DNA of 61,675 nt from positions 1 to 61,675 of the forward strand of contig JAEWPX010000044.1 of NCBI GenBank assembly GCA_023399375.1, in the 5' to 3' direction. Of the stretch, positions 1-8,602 are shown piece after piece (within the stretch, counting starts at the first letter, position 1; every line of letters starts with the position of its first letter). A program made the position numbers and the translations under genes. The notes beneath the pieces were generated by a model. It saw only the letters and a list, made by a program, of their open reading frames with translations, made no database searches and was not told the origin of the DNA. The DNA is from Pseudomonadota bacterium (GTDB lineage Bacteria; Desulfobacterota; Desulfovibrionia; Desulfovibrionales; Desulfovibrionaceae).

Positions 1-434
1 GCGGAGGCCGGCAACGGCGCGGGCTGGGGCGCGGCAGGCGGCGCGACTTGCGCCACACGCGGCGGCGCGGCGACAGGCGCGGCCTGCGGGACAGGCGGCG
101 ACGCGGCCTGTTCGGCCTTTACGGCCGGGACGGTGGAAGGCCTGCCCGTAAACAGGCGGTTCGCACCGGGCTCCGCTCCTGCGGCCGGGACGTTCTCGGC
201 CTTTTGTTCCAGATCGGCGGCCAGGGACTGGCGGTAGTCCGGGGAAAGCACCGCCGCGCCGCCGGGGCTGCGCCGGTGTACGTCCTCGGGGCGCACCACC
301 GGGGTCTTGCCCGTCACGGATTCCCTGTCCTCGGGCGGCGCGTCGTCGGAGCAGCCGGAGAGCGCCAGGGCGCATGCGGCCGCAAGGCACAATGCGCAAA
401 GGCCCGCCGCCCCGAGGCGCGCAAGGCGACGCAT
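1..434 (-). CDS. Partial lipoprotein, Pro/Ala-rich, C-terminus beyond window
   Basis: The frame on the minus strand starts at ATG 434 and stays open to the window edge, so at least 144 residues are present and the C-terminus is missing. The N-terminus has two arginines, a hydrophobic stretch and a lipobox LSGC with Cys28, so it should be exported and lipid-anchored. The mature part begins with acidic residues (SDDAPPEDRE) and becomes a Pro/Ala/Val-rich linker, as in envelope proteins that place a C-terminal domain in the periplasm. GAGGCGGGG just upstream favours ATG 434. An in-frame ATG at 449 overlaps the stop of the preceding gene (ATGA), so the two genes are co-transcribed. No catalytic domain is visible; function unknown. 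Confidence 0.7.
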   Translation of the reverse strand, partial: MRRLARLGAAGLCALCLAAACALALSGCSDDAPPEDRESVTGKTPVVRPEDVHRRSPGGAAVLSPDYRQSLAADLEQKAENVPAAGAEPGANRLFTGRPSTVPAVKAEQAASPPVPQAAPVAAPPRVAQVAPPAAPQPAPLPAS

Positions 435-445
435 TTCGCCCCGCC

Positions 446-967
446 TCATGCCGCACCCGGCTCCCCGGGCGCATCCTTGTCGTCCGATTCCGGAGCGGCT
501 TCCCCGGCATCGGGTTCTGCCTTTTCCCTGCGCTTGCCCCGCTTGCCGCCGGGCAGGAGCGCGGCCAGCTTTTCTGCGGCCTTGCCCGCGTCGTCGGCCT
601 TGCCCAGGAAATGCATCTCCCCGCGCGGGGAAATCCAGTGCCAGCCGGCTGGCTTGACCAGCTCGGTCGCACCGTGCTTTTCCAAAAACTCCAAAGCCTT
701 CACCGATTCGAGTTCCACCGCCACGGAGGCGAGCAAGGCGTCCGCCTCGAACACGGCCTCGGCGTTGCGGAAAATCTCGAATGCGCCGTGGGCCACGTCG
801 AACAGGGAGAAATCGCCCTTCTTGCGCCGCCCGGACAGCACGGCTTCGAGCACGGCGAGATCGCCGCGCAGGGCCTTGAGTTCCCTAAGCGCCGCATCGC
901 GGGCGGCCTCGCGCCGCTCTTCCAGGGCCTTGCCGACAGCCGCCGTAGCGGCGCGTTTCGGGGGCAT
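446..967 (-). CDS. Hypothetical protein, 173 aa, basic and charged
   Basis: This 173-residue protein is translationally coupled to the lipoprotein gene that follows it: its TGA shares bases with the candidate ATG at 449. The first ~100 residues look alpha-helical, with many Arg, Glu and Ala. A short segment reading HWISPRGEMHFLGKADDA follows, then a Lys/Arg/Glu-rich tail ending in an acidic, Pro-containing stretch. There is no signal peptide or membrane segment, so it is probably cytoplasmic. I do not recognise the family. A plausible promoter lies at 993-1021. The reading frame is convincing because of its position, coupling and codon use; the role is unknown. Confidence 0.7.
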   Translation of the reverse strand: MPPKRAATAAVGKALEERREAARDAALRELKALRGDLAVLEAVLSGRRKKGDFSLFDVAHGAFEIFRNAEAVFEADALLASVAVELESVKALEFLEKHGATELVKPAGWHWISPRGEMHFLGKADDAGKAAEKLAALLPGGKRGKRREKAEPDAGEAAPESDDKDAPGEPGAA

Positions 968-992
968 CGCAACCTCGCTTCGTTTTTCCTAA

Positions 993-1021
993 AGTGTAGG
1001 GCCAAACGCGCCGAATGTGGA
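993..1021 (-). promoter_or_regulatory. Predicted sigma70-type promoter for the hypothetical gene
   Basis: On the minus strand a -35 TCCACA (1016-1021) and a -10 TACACT (993-998) are separated by 17 bases, placing the start of transcription near 986, about 20 bases before ATG 967. Both boxes match consensus at four of six positions. Prediction only. Confidence 0.4.
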
Positions 1022-1330
1022 GTATAAAGTCCGCATCGTCCCCGCGAAGGCGAGCGCGGAGAAAGAAAATGCGTTTGGCGTGCCGCGTCGCGCATGCCGG
1101 AGCCGCCCCGCGCATCCTGCGCAGCCCGGCAGGTCACCGCTTTCCAAGATACGGGCAAAGGACACGGGCGCGCCATGAAACACGGGCGTCCGCAGCACAA
1201 ATAAAACGAAAAAAACATTGTCCCGGCAATGGCATCCGTGTAGGCTGACGTTCAGGAACCGATTCTGGTGCAACCATAGGAACGCAACTCGCCCAACATG
1301 CGAAACCCCGTCAGGGAAAAGGGACTCGCC
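1022..1330. other. Intergenic region upstream of the chemotaxis operon
   Basis: About 310 bases between the divergent hypothetical gene and cheW hold no convincing gene. The stretch 1201-1217 is A-rich. A weak sigma70-like pair, TTGTCC (1218-1223) and TAGGCT (1241-1246) with a 17-base spacer, could drive cheW. No terminator-like hairpin or clear operator was found. Confidence 0.4.
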
Positions 1331-1876
1331 ATGGCCGCAATCGCTCAAACGGAAAGCCAGCGCTTTCTCACCATGACCCTTGGCCATGAGATCTTCGCCA
1401 TCGACATCTTTTCCGTGCGTGAAATCCTCGACTACACGGACATCACGCGCATCCCCCAGACGCCGGACTTCATGCGCGGCGTGGTCAACGTGCGCGGCAG
1501 CGCCGTGCCCGTGGTGGACCTGCGCATGAAATTCGGACTGGGCCAGGTGGAGCGCACGCTCAACACGCGCATCGTCATCGTGGAGATTCGCCGCGACGAT
1601 GCGGTGTCGGTCATGGGCGCCCTGGCCGATTCGGTCAAGGAAGTGCTGGAGCTCGAAACCGACCGCATCGACCCGCCGCCGCGCATGGGCGCGGCCGTGC
1701 GCGCCGACTTCATCCGGGGCATCGGCAAGCACGCCGACCGGTTCATCCTCATCCTCGATGTGGACAAGGTCTTTTCCAGCGACGAGATCCAGGACATGTC
1801 GCAACTGCTCGCCGAAGGCGGGCCGTCCGTCGGGGCCACGCCGCCGCCGTCGGCCGACGAAGACTTTTTTCGCTGA
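1331..1876 (+). CDS. cheW: Chemotaxis coupling protein CheW
   Basis: CheW scaffold that links chemoreceptors to the CheA kinase in the cytoplasmic array. The 181-residue product has the usual two-lobed fold: FLTMTLGHEIFAIDIFSVRE near residues 12-31, the hallmark NVRGSAVPVVDLR at about 53-65, and DRFILILDVDKVF near the C-terminus. A Ser/Pro/acidic tail follows. ATG 1331 is preferred because AGGGA lies about ten bases upstream; an ATG 33 bases earlier (1298) has no ribosome site. It is the first gene of a five-gene run with an MCP, CheA, a STAS protein and CheY, and is followed by a 108-base gap to the receptor gene. Confidence 0.93.
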   Translation: MAAIAQTESQRFLTMTLGHEIFAIDIFSVREILDYTDITRIPQTPDFMRGVVNVRGSAVPVVDLRMKFGLGQVERTLNTRIVIVEIRRDDAVSVMGALADSVKEVLELETDRIDPPPRMGAAVRADFIRGIGKHADRFILILDVDKVFSSDEIQDMSQLLAEGGPSVGATPPPSADEDFFR

Positions 1877-1984
1877 TCACGACGCCTGCGAGGGGATTGC
1901 CGGCATCACCGGCGCGCCGGGGCTTCGTCTTCGCCTGAAGCGCCCCGGAAATCGACAATGCGCAACAGCTGGAAGAGGTGTCCC

Positions 1985-4096
1985 ATGTTCAAAAATCGCG
2001 GTCTTGCCTTCAAACTCGGCCTGGGATTCGGTCTCGCGATCCTCTTCACTGTCATAGTGGCCGGCGTCGGCTACAAAAGCCTGGACATGCTTTTGTCGCG
2101 CTCGAAAAAGATGGAGACCGTCAATTCCATCAGCGATGCGATCACGAGCGCCCGAATGGACTTTCTCTATTATATGAGCAACAAGGACGCGGCACGCCTC
2201 GAGAGCTTCCGCAAGCACCTGGGTTCGGCCAAGGACATGGCGCAAAACCTCAAACGCGAGCTCAACGACCCGCGCAACCGGGAGCGCATGGACGCCATCG
2301 TCACCGATGCCGCCGCCTATGAAAGCGGACTCGGCCGCTACCTGGAGAGCGAAAAGGCGCGCGACGAGACGCTCAAGACCGTGGTGGACGCGGCAACCGC
2401 CCTGCAAAAGGCGGGCGAGGCCCTGGTCAAGCGGCAGGCGGAGGCCATGGACAAGGCCGCCGGCCTCGGCGTCGAAGCGGTGGGCAAGACCGCGACCGTG
2501 CAGCGCAAGGTGGACGTCCTCGTCGAGCAGTTCCTGCGTTCGCGCATCGAAGTCCTCTACTATCTCTGGAAGGGCGACAAGGCCCGCATGGACACCGCCC
2601 GGGGCATCCTCGAACACCTCGTCGCAGCGGGACGCGAGGCCCTTCCCCTGATGGCGACGTCGGACGAGCGGACCATGCTGGAAGACATCATCAGCCGCGC
2701 CGAAACCTACAAGACCCGGATGGAAGGCTTCGTCACGGCCTCCGAGGCCCAGGCGGTCATCACGAAGGAAATGGCCGCCGCCGCCGACAAGGCGGGCAAG
2801 GTCGCGGACGCCGCCGTGGAGACGCAGCAGGAACAGATGCGTCAGGAATCGAACGCCGCCAATACCATCACCCTTGCCACGGCCGTGGTCGCCATCCTGC
2901 TCGGCGTGCTGTTCGCCACGCTCATCACCAGGGGCATCCTGCGCGGCGTGAAAAAGGCCATCGTCGCGGCGGAGTCCGTCGCCCACGGCGACCTCGACGT
3001 GGACGTCACGGTGGACGGCCGCGACGAAATCGCGCAGCTGCTGACCGCCATGGGCCGCATGATCGAAGCCGAACGAACCACGGCCGAAGCGGCCGGCCGC
3101 TTGGCCGACGGCGACTTGACGGTTTCCGTGTCCGCCCGCTCGGACAAGGACGTAATGCTCCTGAGCCTTGCCGAAATGATCGACCGGCTGCGCGACGTGG
3201 TCGGCGAGGTCCAGTCCGGGGCGGAAAACGTGGCCTCGGGCAGCGAGGAGATGAGCGCCTCGGCCGAATCCCTGTCCCAAGGAGCCACGGAGCAGGCCTC
3301 GGCCGTGGAGGAATCGTCCTCGGCCATGGAGGAAATGGCGTCGAGCATCAGCCAAAACGCCGACAACGCGAGCCAGACCGAGGCCATCGCCGTCAAGGCC
3401 GCTGGCGACGCCCGGGAATCCGGCCAGGCCGTCACCCAGGCCGTGACCGCCATGAAGGAAATCGCCGGCAAGATTTCGATCATCGAGGAAATTGCCCGAC
3501 AGACCGACCTGCTGGCCTTAAACGCCGCCGTGGAAGCGGCGCGGGCCGGCGAACACGGCCGGGGATTCGCGGTCGTGGCCTCGGAAGTCCGCAAGCTCGC
3601 CGAACGCAGCCAGGCGGCGGCCTCGGAAATCACCCAGCTCTCGCGCACAACCACCGGCGTGGCCGAACGGGCCGGCGAACTGCTTGCCAAGCTCGTGCCC
3701 GACATCCAGCGCACCGCTGACCTCGTCCAGGAGATCAACGCCGCAAGCCAGGAGCAGTCCACCGGTTCGGCGCAAGTCAACAAGGCCCTGCAACAGCTCG
3801 ATCAGGTCATCCAGCAAAACGCCTCGGCGTCCGAGGAACTCGCCTCCACATCCGAGGAACTCTCCGCCCAGGCCGAACAGCTGCAGGCCAGCATCGCGTT
3901 TTTCCGCCTGGACGCGGCCGCCCGTTCGCCCAAGCCCTTGCCCCAGGCGAACCGGGCCAAGCCGACAGGACGTTCAGCCGCGGCCAAATCCGCCGCACCG
4001 GGGCGCAAGGCTGTCGCCGCGTCGACGACGGCGCGGGAAAACGCCGCCGTCAGCATCGACATGGACAACGACGACGAACAGTTTGAACGCTTCTAG
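1985..4096 (+). CDS. Methyl-accepting chemotaxis protein with helical bimodular sensor
   Basis: A transmembrane chemoreceptor of 703 residues. Membrane segment 1 covers about residues 9-31. A long, entirely helical periplasmic domain (about 32-292) contains two related bundles, each with a bulky YY motif (FLYYMSNKD and VLYYLWKGD), typical of HBM-type sensors. Membrane segment 2 is at about 294-316, a HAMP domain at 317-370, and the cytoplasmic signalling helices follow. The receptor tip ARQTDLLALNAAVEAARAGE at about 505-525 is canonical. The start ATG 1985 follows GGAAGAGG at optimal spacing; an upstream ATG at 1958 lacks one. The C-terminal ~60 residues are a basic Ala/Pro-rich linker. Ligand unknown. 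Confidence 0.93.
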   Translation: MFKNRGLAFKLGLGFGLAILFTVIVAGVGYKSLDMLLSRSKKMETVNSISDAITSARMDFLYYMSNKDAARLESFRKHLGSAKDMAQNLKRELNDPRNRERMDAIVTDAAAYESGLGRYLESEKARDETLKTVVDAATALQKAGEALVKRQAEAMDKAAGLGVEAVGKTATVQRKVDVLVEQFLRSRIEVLYYLWKGDKARMDTARGILEHLVAAGREALPLMATSDERTMLEDIISRAETYKTRMEGFVTASEAQAVITKEMAAAADKAGKVADAAVETQQEQMRQESNAANTITLATAVVAILLGVLFATLITRGILRGVKKAIVAAESVAHGDLDVDVTVDGRDEIAQLLTAMGRMIEAERTTAEAAGRLADGDLTVSVSARSDKDVMLLSLAEMIDRLRDVVGEVQSGAENVASGSEEMSASAESLSQGATEQASAVEESSSAMEEMASSISQNADNASQTEAIAVKAAGDARESGQAVTQAVTAMKEIAGKISIIEEIARQTDLLALNAAVEAARAGEHGRGFAVVASEVRKLAERSQAAASEITQLSRTTTGVAERAGELLAKLVPDIQRTADLVQEINAASQEQSTGSAQVNKALQQLDQVIQQNASASEELASTSEELSAQAEQLQASIAFFRLDAAARSPKPLPQANRAKPTGRSAAAKSAAPGRKAVAASTTARENAAVSIDMDNDDEQFERF

Positions 4097-4143
4097 CACC
4101 CGCGCGGCAGCGTGGGCGATCCTTGCGCAGACGGAGGCGCGCC

Positions 4144-6297
4144 ATGTCGGAAATCGATCCCTCCATCGCCCTCTACGTGGAAGAAACGCGGGAATTGCTC
4201 GGCGAACTGGAACGGGCCCTGCTCGAACTCGAGAAAAACCCGGGCGACATGGAGCGCGTGGACGCCTGCTTCCGGGCCATGCATACCATCAAGGGCGGCG
4301 GGGCCATGTTCGGCTTCGAGGAGATCTCCCGCTTCACCCACGACGTGGAAACCGTGCTCGACCGCGTGCGCGCGGGCGTGCTGCCGGTGACCAGCGAACT
4401 GCTCACCCTGACGTTGGCGGCCAAGGACCACATCCTCGCCCTGCTCGAATCTCCGGAAGGCGCCTCCCCGGACCTGCGCGAGGCGTCCAACGACCTGCTC
4501 GCCTCCTTCGCGGCCTTTCTGCCCGAAGAGCGCGAGGGCCCGGCCGCCGCGCCGCCGCCCGCGCGAGAGCCCCTCGCCGTCCTGGATGCGGAAAGCTACG
4601 CCTGCGTGGCCGAACCCGGGCCGCCTTCCATCTACTGGCTGCGCTTCCGCCCCACGGCGCGCATCCTGCATACCGGCAACGACCCCGTGCGCCTGCTGGC
4701 CGAATGCGACGCCCTCGGGCGCGTGCGCGCCCTGCGACACGGCCCCATGCCCGACCTCGACGCCTCGGACTTCGACCCCGAGGAGGCCTACGGCGTCTTC
4801 GACCTGCTCGTGCGCACCCCCTGCGGCGCAAACAGCCTGCAGGACGTGTTCATCTTCGTCGATGGCGATTCCGACATCAGCATCGAGCGCATCCACCAGG
4901 GGGCGCTGCGCGACAGCGACTTGAGCGACCTGCTGCACTCCCTGGAGGGGCTCGACACCGCGCCGCCGGAAGTCGTGCTCGACACCCTGTCCCGTTCCCT
5001 TGCCGCCAAGCTCGCCAGCATCAGCGAAGCCAAGGCCCGCGTGGCCGAAAAAAGCGCCCGCCTCGGCGCGGCCGAAGAAGGAAAGCAGAAGCACGCGCCG
5101 GCCGCCTCGACCACGCTGCGCGTGGACGCGGCGCGCCTGGACAGCGTGGTCAGCATGGCCGGCGAACTGGTCATCCTCCAGTCGCGCCTGCGCCAGGCCG
5201 TGCAGGCCCGCGACCTCGACGCCGCCGCCGCCGTGGACGAGGACCTCGAACGCCTGACCGATGCCATGCGCGACGTGGCGCTGGGCCTTCGCATGCTGCC
5301 CATCGGCACGGTCTTCAGCCAGTTCACGCGGCTTTTGCGCGACCTTTCGGCAACGCTCGGCAAAGAAGTGGAATTCGAGGCCCTGGGCGGCGACACGGAG
5401 CTCGACAAGACCGTCATCGACCGCATCAAGGATCCGCTGGTCCACCTGCTGCGCAACAGCCTCGACCACGGCATCGAGCCGCCGGCCGAACGCCTGGCCG
5501 CCGGCAAGGCCGCCCGCGGCCGCGTCACCCTCTCGGCCAGCCACTCGGGCGGCAACGTCGTCATCTCCATCAGCGACGACGGCAGGGGCATCAACATCGC
5601 GAGCGTGCGCAAAAAGGCCGTGGAACGCGGCCTGCTCGCCCCCGATGCGGAGATCGGCGACAAGGAAGTCATGGAGTTGATTTTCGCCCCGGGCTTTTCC
5701 ACGGCCGAAAAGGTCTCCGACGTTTCCGGCCGGGGCGTGGGCATGGACGTGGTCAAACGCAACATCGAGGCCCTGCGCGGCATGGTGGAACTCGAAAGCG
5801 CCGAGGGCCGGGGGTCCACGGTCACCATCAAGCTGCCGCTCACGCTCGCCATCATCGACGGCTTCTCCGTGGTCGTCGGCGGCGATTCCTTCATCGTGCC
5901 CCTGGTCAATCTGCGCGGCTTCCAGGAACGCTTCCCCGAAGGCGAGGTGCGCATCGTGGAGAACATGGAGCGCATGGGCGACCTGATTCCGGTGGTCAGC
6001 CTGCGCCGGCTCTTCGAGGTGCCCGGGGACCAGCCCGGCTACGAGCGGGTGGTCGTCACCGAGGTCGAAGGGGAAATGGTGGGCTTTTGCGTGGACAAGG
6101 TAGTGGGCCGGCAGCAGGCCGTCATCAAGAGCCTCGACGACTGCTACCGCCATCTCAAATGGATTTCCGGCACGACGATCAACGGCGACGGCAGCATCTC
6201 GCTCATCCTCGACGTGCCGCAACTGGTGCGTTTCGTGCGCGGACAGGAAGACTCCCGCTTGCATGCGGCCAAAGCCTCCCGTACACTGACCCAATAG
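4144..6297 (+). CDS. cheA: Chemotaxis histidine kinase CheA
   Basis: Cytoplasmic kinase that phosphorylates CheY in response to the receptor array; 717 residues. An Hpt domain occupies about 1-105 with the phospho-acceptor His47 in AMHTIKGGG. A variable region of roughly 200 residues (about 110-310) stands where CheY-binding P2 would be. The dimerisation helix pair starts near 321 (RVDAARLDSVVSMAGEL). The ATPase domain has the N box LLRNSLDHGIE (~433), DDGRGIN (~477) and GRGVGMDVV (~529). A CheW-like domain runs from about 569 to the end. Start ATG 4144 is preceded by GGAGG. It lies between the MCP and the STAS/CheY genes, so it is probably the kinase for that receptor. Confidence 0.95.
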   Translation: MSEIDPSIALYVEETRELLGELERALLELEKNPGDMERVDACFRAMHTIKGGGAMFGFEEISRFTHDVETVLDRVRAGVLPVTSELLTLTLAAKDHILALLESPEGASPDLREASNDLLASFAAFLPEEREGPAAAPPPAREPLAVLDAESYACVAEPGPPSIYWLRFRPTARILHTGNDPVRLLAECDALGRVRALRHGPMPDLDASDFDPEEAYGVFDLLVRTPCGANSLQDVFIFVDGDSDISIERIHQGALRDSDLSDLLHSLEGLDTAPPEVVLDTLSRSLAAKLASISEAKARVAEKSARLGAAEEGKQKHAPAASTTLRVDAARLDSVVSMAGELVILQSRLRQAVQARDLDAAAAVDEDLERLTDAMRDVALGLRMLPIGTVFSQFTRLLRDLSATLGKEVEFEALGGDTELDKTVIDRIKDPLVHLLRNSLDHGIEPPAERLAAGKAARGRVTLSASHSGGNVVISISDDGRGINIASVRKKAVERGLLAPDAEIGDKEVMELIFAPGFSTAEKVSDVSGRGVGMDVVKRNIEALRGMVELESAEGRGSTVTIKLPLTLAIIDGFSVVVGGDSFIVPLVNLRGFQERFPEGEVRIVENMERMGDLIPVVSLRRLFEVPGDQPGYERVVVTEVEGEMVGFCVDKVVGRQQAVIKSLDDCYRHLKWISGTTINGDGSISLILDVPQLVRFVRGQEDSRLHAAKASRTLTQ

Positions 6298-6331
6298 CCC
6301 CGGAATCGGGCGACAGGAGCGGCCATAAGGC

Positions 6332-6664
6332 ATGGAAATCAACCAGAAACGGGAAGGCGACAGCCTGACCCTGGCCATTTCCGGAAGATGCACGGTGGAG
6401 CACGCCGCGGCCTTGCGCGAGGCGCTGCTCCAGGCCGTCGCCGCAGGCGGCGCGCTCGCCCTCGACGTCTCGGACGTCGAGGAAGCCGACGTGACGTTTT
6501 TGCAGCTCGTGCTGGCCACGGCCCTGACCTTGCAACGCGACGGCAAGGCCCTGCTTCGTCATGGTCCGGTCAGCGAGGCGGCCGGCCAGGCGGCCCGCGT
6601 TTCCGGGTTCGACCGCACGCCCCAACTCCAAACTTTTTTCGCCGATGAGGGACGCGATGGCTAA
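6332..6664 (+). CDS. STAS-domain protein of the chemotaxis operon
   Basis: A 110-residue single STAS domain (anti-sigma-factor-antagonist fold): beta strands MEINQKREGDSLTLAISG, helix AALREALLQAV, then LALDVSDVEEADVTFLQLVLAT. In regulatory STAS proteins the loop before the second helix reads D-S-S-G with a phosphorylatable Ser. Here it reads D-V-T-F, so the usual phosphosite is absent, although Thr is close by. The gene lies between cheA and cheY and overlaps cheY by eight bases, so it is co-translated with it. A role as an adaptor in or near the chemosensory array is inferred from position only. Confidence 0.8.
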   Translation: MEINQKREGDSLTLAISGRCTVEHAAALREALLQAVAAGGALALDVSDVEEADVTFLQLVLATALTLQRDGKALLRHGPVSEAAGQAARVSGFDRTPQLQTFFADEGRDG

Positions 6665-7019
6665 AAGAATCATGACCGTGGACGACTCGGCGAGCGTGCG
6701 CCAGATGGTGGCCTTCACGCTCAAAAAGGAAGGATACGACGTCATCGAGGCGTCCGACGGCAAGGACGCGCTGTCCAAGCTCAGCGGCACCGTGGACATG
6801 GTCATCACCGACCTCAACATGCCCAATCTCGACGGCATCGGCCTCATCAAGGGCATCCGCGCCCAGGCCGCCTACAAGTTCATCCCCATCGTCATGCTCA
6901 CCACCGAATCCCAGGCCGGCAAGAAAGCCGAAGGCAAGGCCGCCGGCGCCACCGGCTGGATCGTCAAGCCCTTCACCCCGGACCAGCTCGTGGCCGTGGT
7001 GAAGAAAGTCCTGCGCTGA
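6657..7019 (+). CDS. cheY: CheY-type response regulator
   Basis: Single receiver domain of 120 residues without an output domain. Asp9 and Asp10 form the acidic pocket (TVDDSAS), Asp52 is the phospho-acceptor (ITDLNMPNLDG), Thr/Ser sits in MLTTES, and the Lys of WIVKPF closes the active site. ATG 6657 lies inside the end of the STAS gene (eight-base overlap), with GAGGGAC upstream. As the last gene of the cheW-mcp-cheA-STAS-cheY operon it is the expected CheA substrate, acting on the flagellar motor or on another target. A strong terminator follows 28 bases after the stop. Confidence 0.92.
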   Translation: MAKRIMTVDDSASVRQMVAFTLKKEGYDVIEASDGKDALSKLSGTVDMVITDLNMPNLDGIGLIKGIRAQAAYKFIPIVMLTTESQAGKKAEGKAAGATGWIVKPFTPDQLVAVVKKVLR

Positions 7020-7047
7020 TACCGGCGACTCCCGCTTCGCCCCGACG

Positions 7048-7081
7048 CCCGGCCCCGGTTTTCGCCCCGGCCGGGTTTTTT
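7048..7081 (+). terminator. Rho-independent terminator of the chemotaxis operon
   Basis: A hairpin with arms CCCGGCC (7048-7054) and GGCCGGG (7069-7075), extended inside by further G-C pairs, is followed directly by six T residues (7076-7081). It sits 28 bases after the cheY stop and before the convergent glycerate kinase gene. Confidence 0.85.
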
Positions 7082-7097
7082 CATGCCCAAAACCGCG

Positions 7098-8456
7098 TTA
7101 CGGCGTGAGCAGCACCTTGATGTCGCAGACGTTGGTGTTGGTGGGGCCGGTCTTCAACAGCCTGCCCACGGCCTCGAAATAGTGGTAGGCGTCGTTGTCG
7201 GCGAGATAGCGCCCGGCATCGAGCCCGAGAGCCTGCCCGCGGCGCAGGATGGGCAGCGACGCGAACGCGCCCGTGGCGTCGGTCGGGCCGTCGGAGCCGT
7301 CCGTGGAGGCGGCCAGGAACACGGCGTCCTCGGCGTTTTTGGCGTCGCGACCAAGTCCCGCCAGATAGGCCAGGGCCATCTCCTGGTTGCGCCCGCCTTT
7401 GCCATGGCCGCGAAGGGTCACGGTCGTCTCGCCGCCGGCGATGACGCAGGCCGGGCGCGGCAAGGGCACGCCGTATTCGGCGATGTCGCGCGCCATGCCC
7501 AGAAACAGGTTGGCCATCTCCCGCGCCTCGCCCGTCAGATGGGAGGTGACGATCACCGTTGCGTAGCCGAGCGCGGCCGCTTTGTCCCGCGCCGCGAGCA
7601 GCGCCTGGAAATTGGTGCCCACGAGCACGGTGCGCGTGTGCGCAAACGCCGGGTCGCCGGGTTTGGGCGTATCGGGCGCGCGCCCCGCGGCCACGTCTTC
7701 TAGCACGGCCAGGGCGTCCGGCGCGACGGTGTCCGTCACGCCGTAGCGCGCGAGCACGGCCAGGGCGTCGGCCCCGGTCGTCGGATCGGGCACGGTGGGA
7801 CCGCTGGCGATGACGTCGAGGTCGTCGCCGACCACGTCCGACAAAAGCAGCCCCAGGCAGTGGGCCGGGGCGATGGCCGCCGCGAGCCTGCCGCCCTTGA
7901 CCGCCGAGAGCTTCTTGCGCACGCAGTTGATCTCCTGGATCGTCGCGCCGCAGGAAAGCAGCACCCGCGTGGTCTGCTGCTTGTCGGCCAGGGTCAGGCG
8001 GCGCCCGGGCAGTTCCAGGGGCGCGGCCAGGATGGCCGAGCCGCCGCCGGAAACGAGCACGATGACCAGGTCGTCCGGGCCGGCTTTTCCGGCCAGGGCG
8101 AGCACCTCCCGGGCCGCGGCCACGCCGCGCGCGTCGGGCACGGGATGGGCCGCCTCCATGAGGCGGACGCGGGAGAGCTTCTCCAGGTAGCCTTCCTTGA
8201 CCGCCGCCACGCCGTCCGTGATCCGGTCGCCCAAAATCCGCTCGAGGCCAAGGGCCATGCGCGCCGCGGCCTTGCCCGCGCCGAGCACGTAAATGCGCCG
8301 GTAGCGCGCCAGGTCGTAGGCATGGCATTCGGTCTCGGTGGTCACCCGCAGGATGTCCCCGTCCAAGGTCAGCACCTGGCCCATCATGGCCAGGGGATCG
8401 ACCCGGGCGAGCCCCGCCCGGAAAATGGCCTCGGCATCGGCGACGGCGTCGCGCAT
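7098..8456 (-). CDS. Glycerate 2-kinase, MOFRL/GckA family
   Basis: Cytoplasmic kinase converting D-glycerate and ATP to 2-phosphoglycerate, linking C2/C3 metabolism to lower glycolysis. The 452-residue protein has the family pattern: IYVLGAGKAAARMALGLE near the N-terminus, the VLVSGGGSAILAAP loop, KKLSAVKGGRLA, DVVGDDLDVIASGPTVPDPTT, and a C-terminal MOFRL-type domain with GGETTVTLRGHGKGGRNQEM and AASTDGSDGPTDATGAF. Start ATG 8456 is preceded by GGGAGG; the open frame extends 57 bases upstream without a site. It converges on the chemotaxis operon and diverges from nudC, so it is probably transcribed alone. Confidence 0.9.
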   Translation of the reverse strand: MRDAVADAEAIFRAGLARVDPLAMMGQVLTLDGDILRVTTETECHAYDLARYRRIYVLGAGKAAARMALGLERILGDRITDGVAAVKEGYLEKLSRVRLMEAAHPVPDARGVAAAREVLALAGKAGPDDLVIVLVSGGGSAILAAPLELPGRRLTLADKQQTTRVLLSCGATIQEINCVRKKLSAVKGGRLAAAIAPAHCLGLLLSDVVGDDLDVIASGPTVPDPTTGADALAVLARYGVTDTVAPDALAVLEDVAAGRAPDTPKPGDPAFAHTRTVLVGTNFQALLAARDKAAALGYATVIVTSHLTGEAREMANLFLGMARDIAEYGVPLPRPACVIAGGETTVTLRGHGKGGRNQEMALAYLAGLGRDAKNAEDAVFLAASTDGSDGPTDATGAFASLPILRRGQALGLDAGRYLADNDAYHYFEAVGRLLKTGPTNTNVCDIKVLLTP

Positions 8457-8602
8457 GGCGTCCTCCCTGTGCTCCCGTTTCCGGGCTGTGCCAGGGCGCG
8501 CTCGCGGCGTCAAGGCCGCGCGCGCTGGCCAAATCCCGCCTGGCGGCGTATCCTTCGGGACGCGGGCCGGGAAGGCGGCCCGCGCAAACGCACGAGGAAG
8601 CC

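Noticed and set aside
990..1017. Sigma28-like promoter (TAAA then GCCGAATG) upstream of the chemotaxis operon
   Set aside because: The spacer is 16 rather than 15 bases, the element lies over 300 bases from cheW, and the same bases form a better sigma70 promoter on the minus strand for the hypothetical gene.
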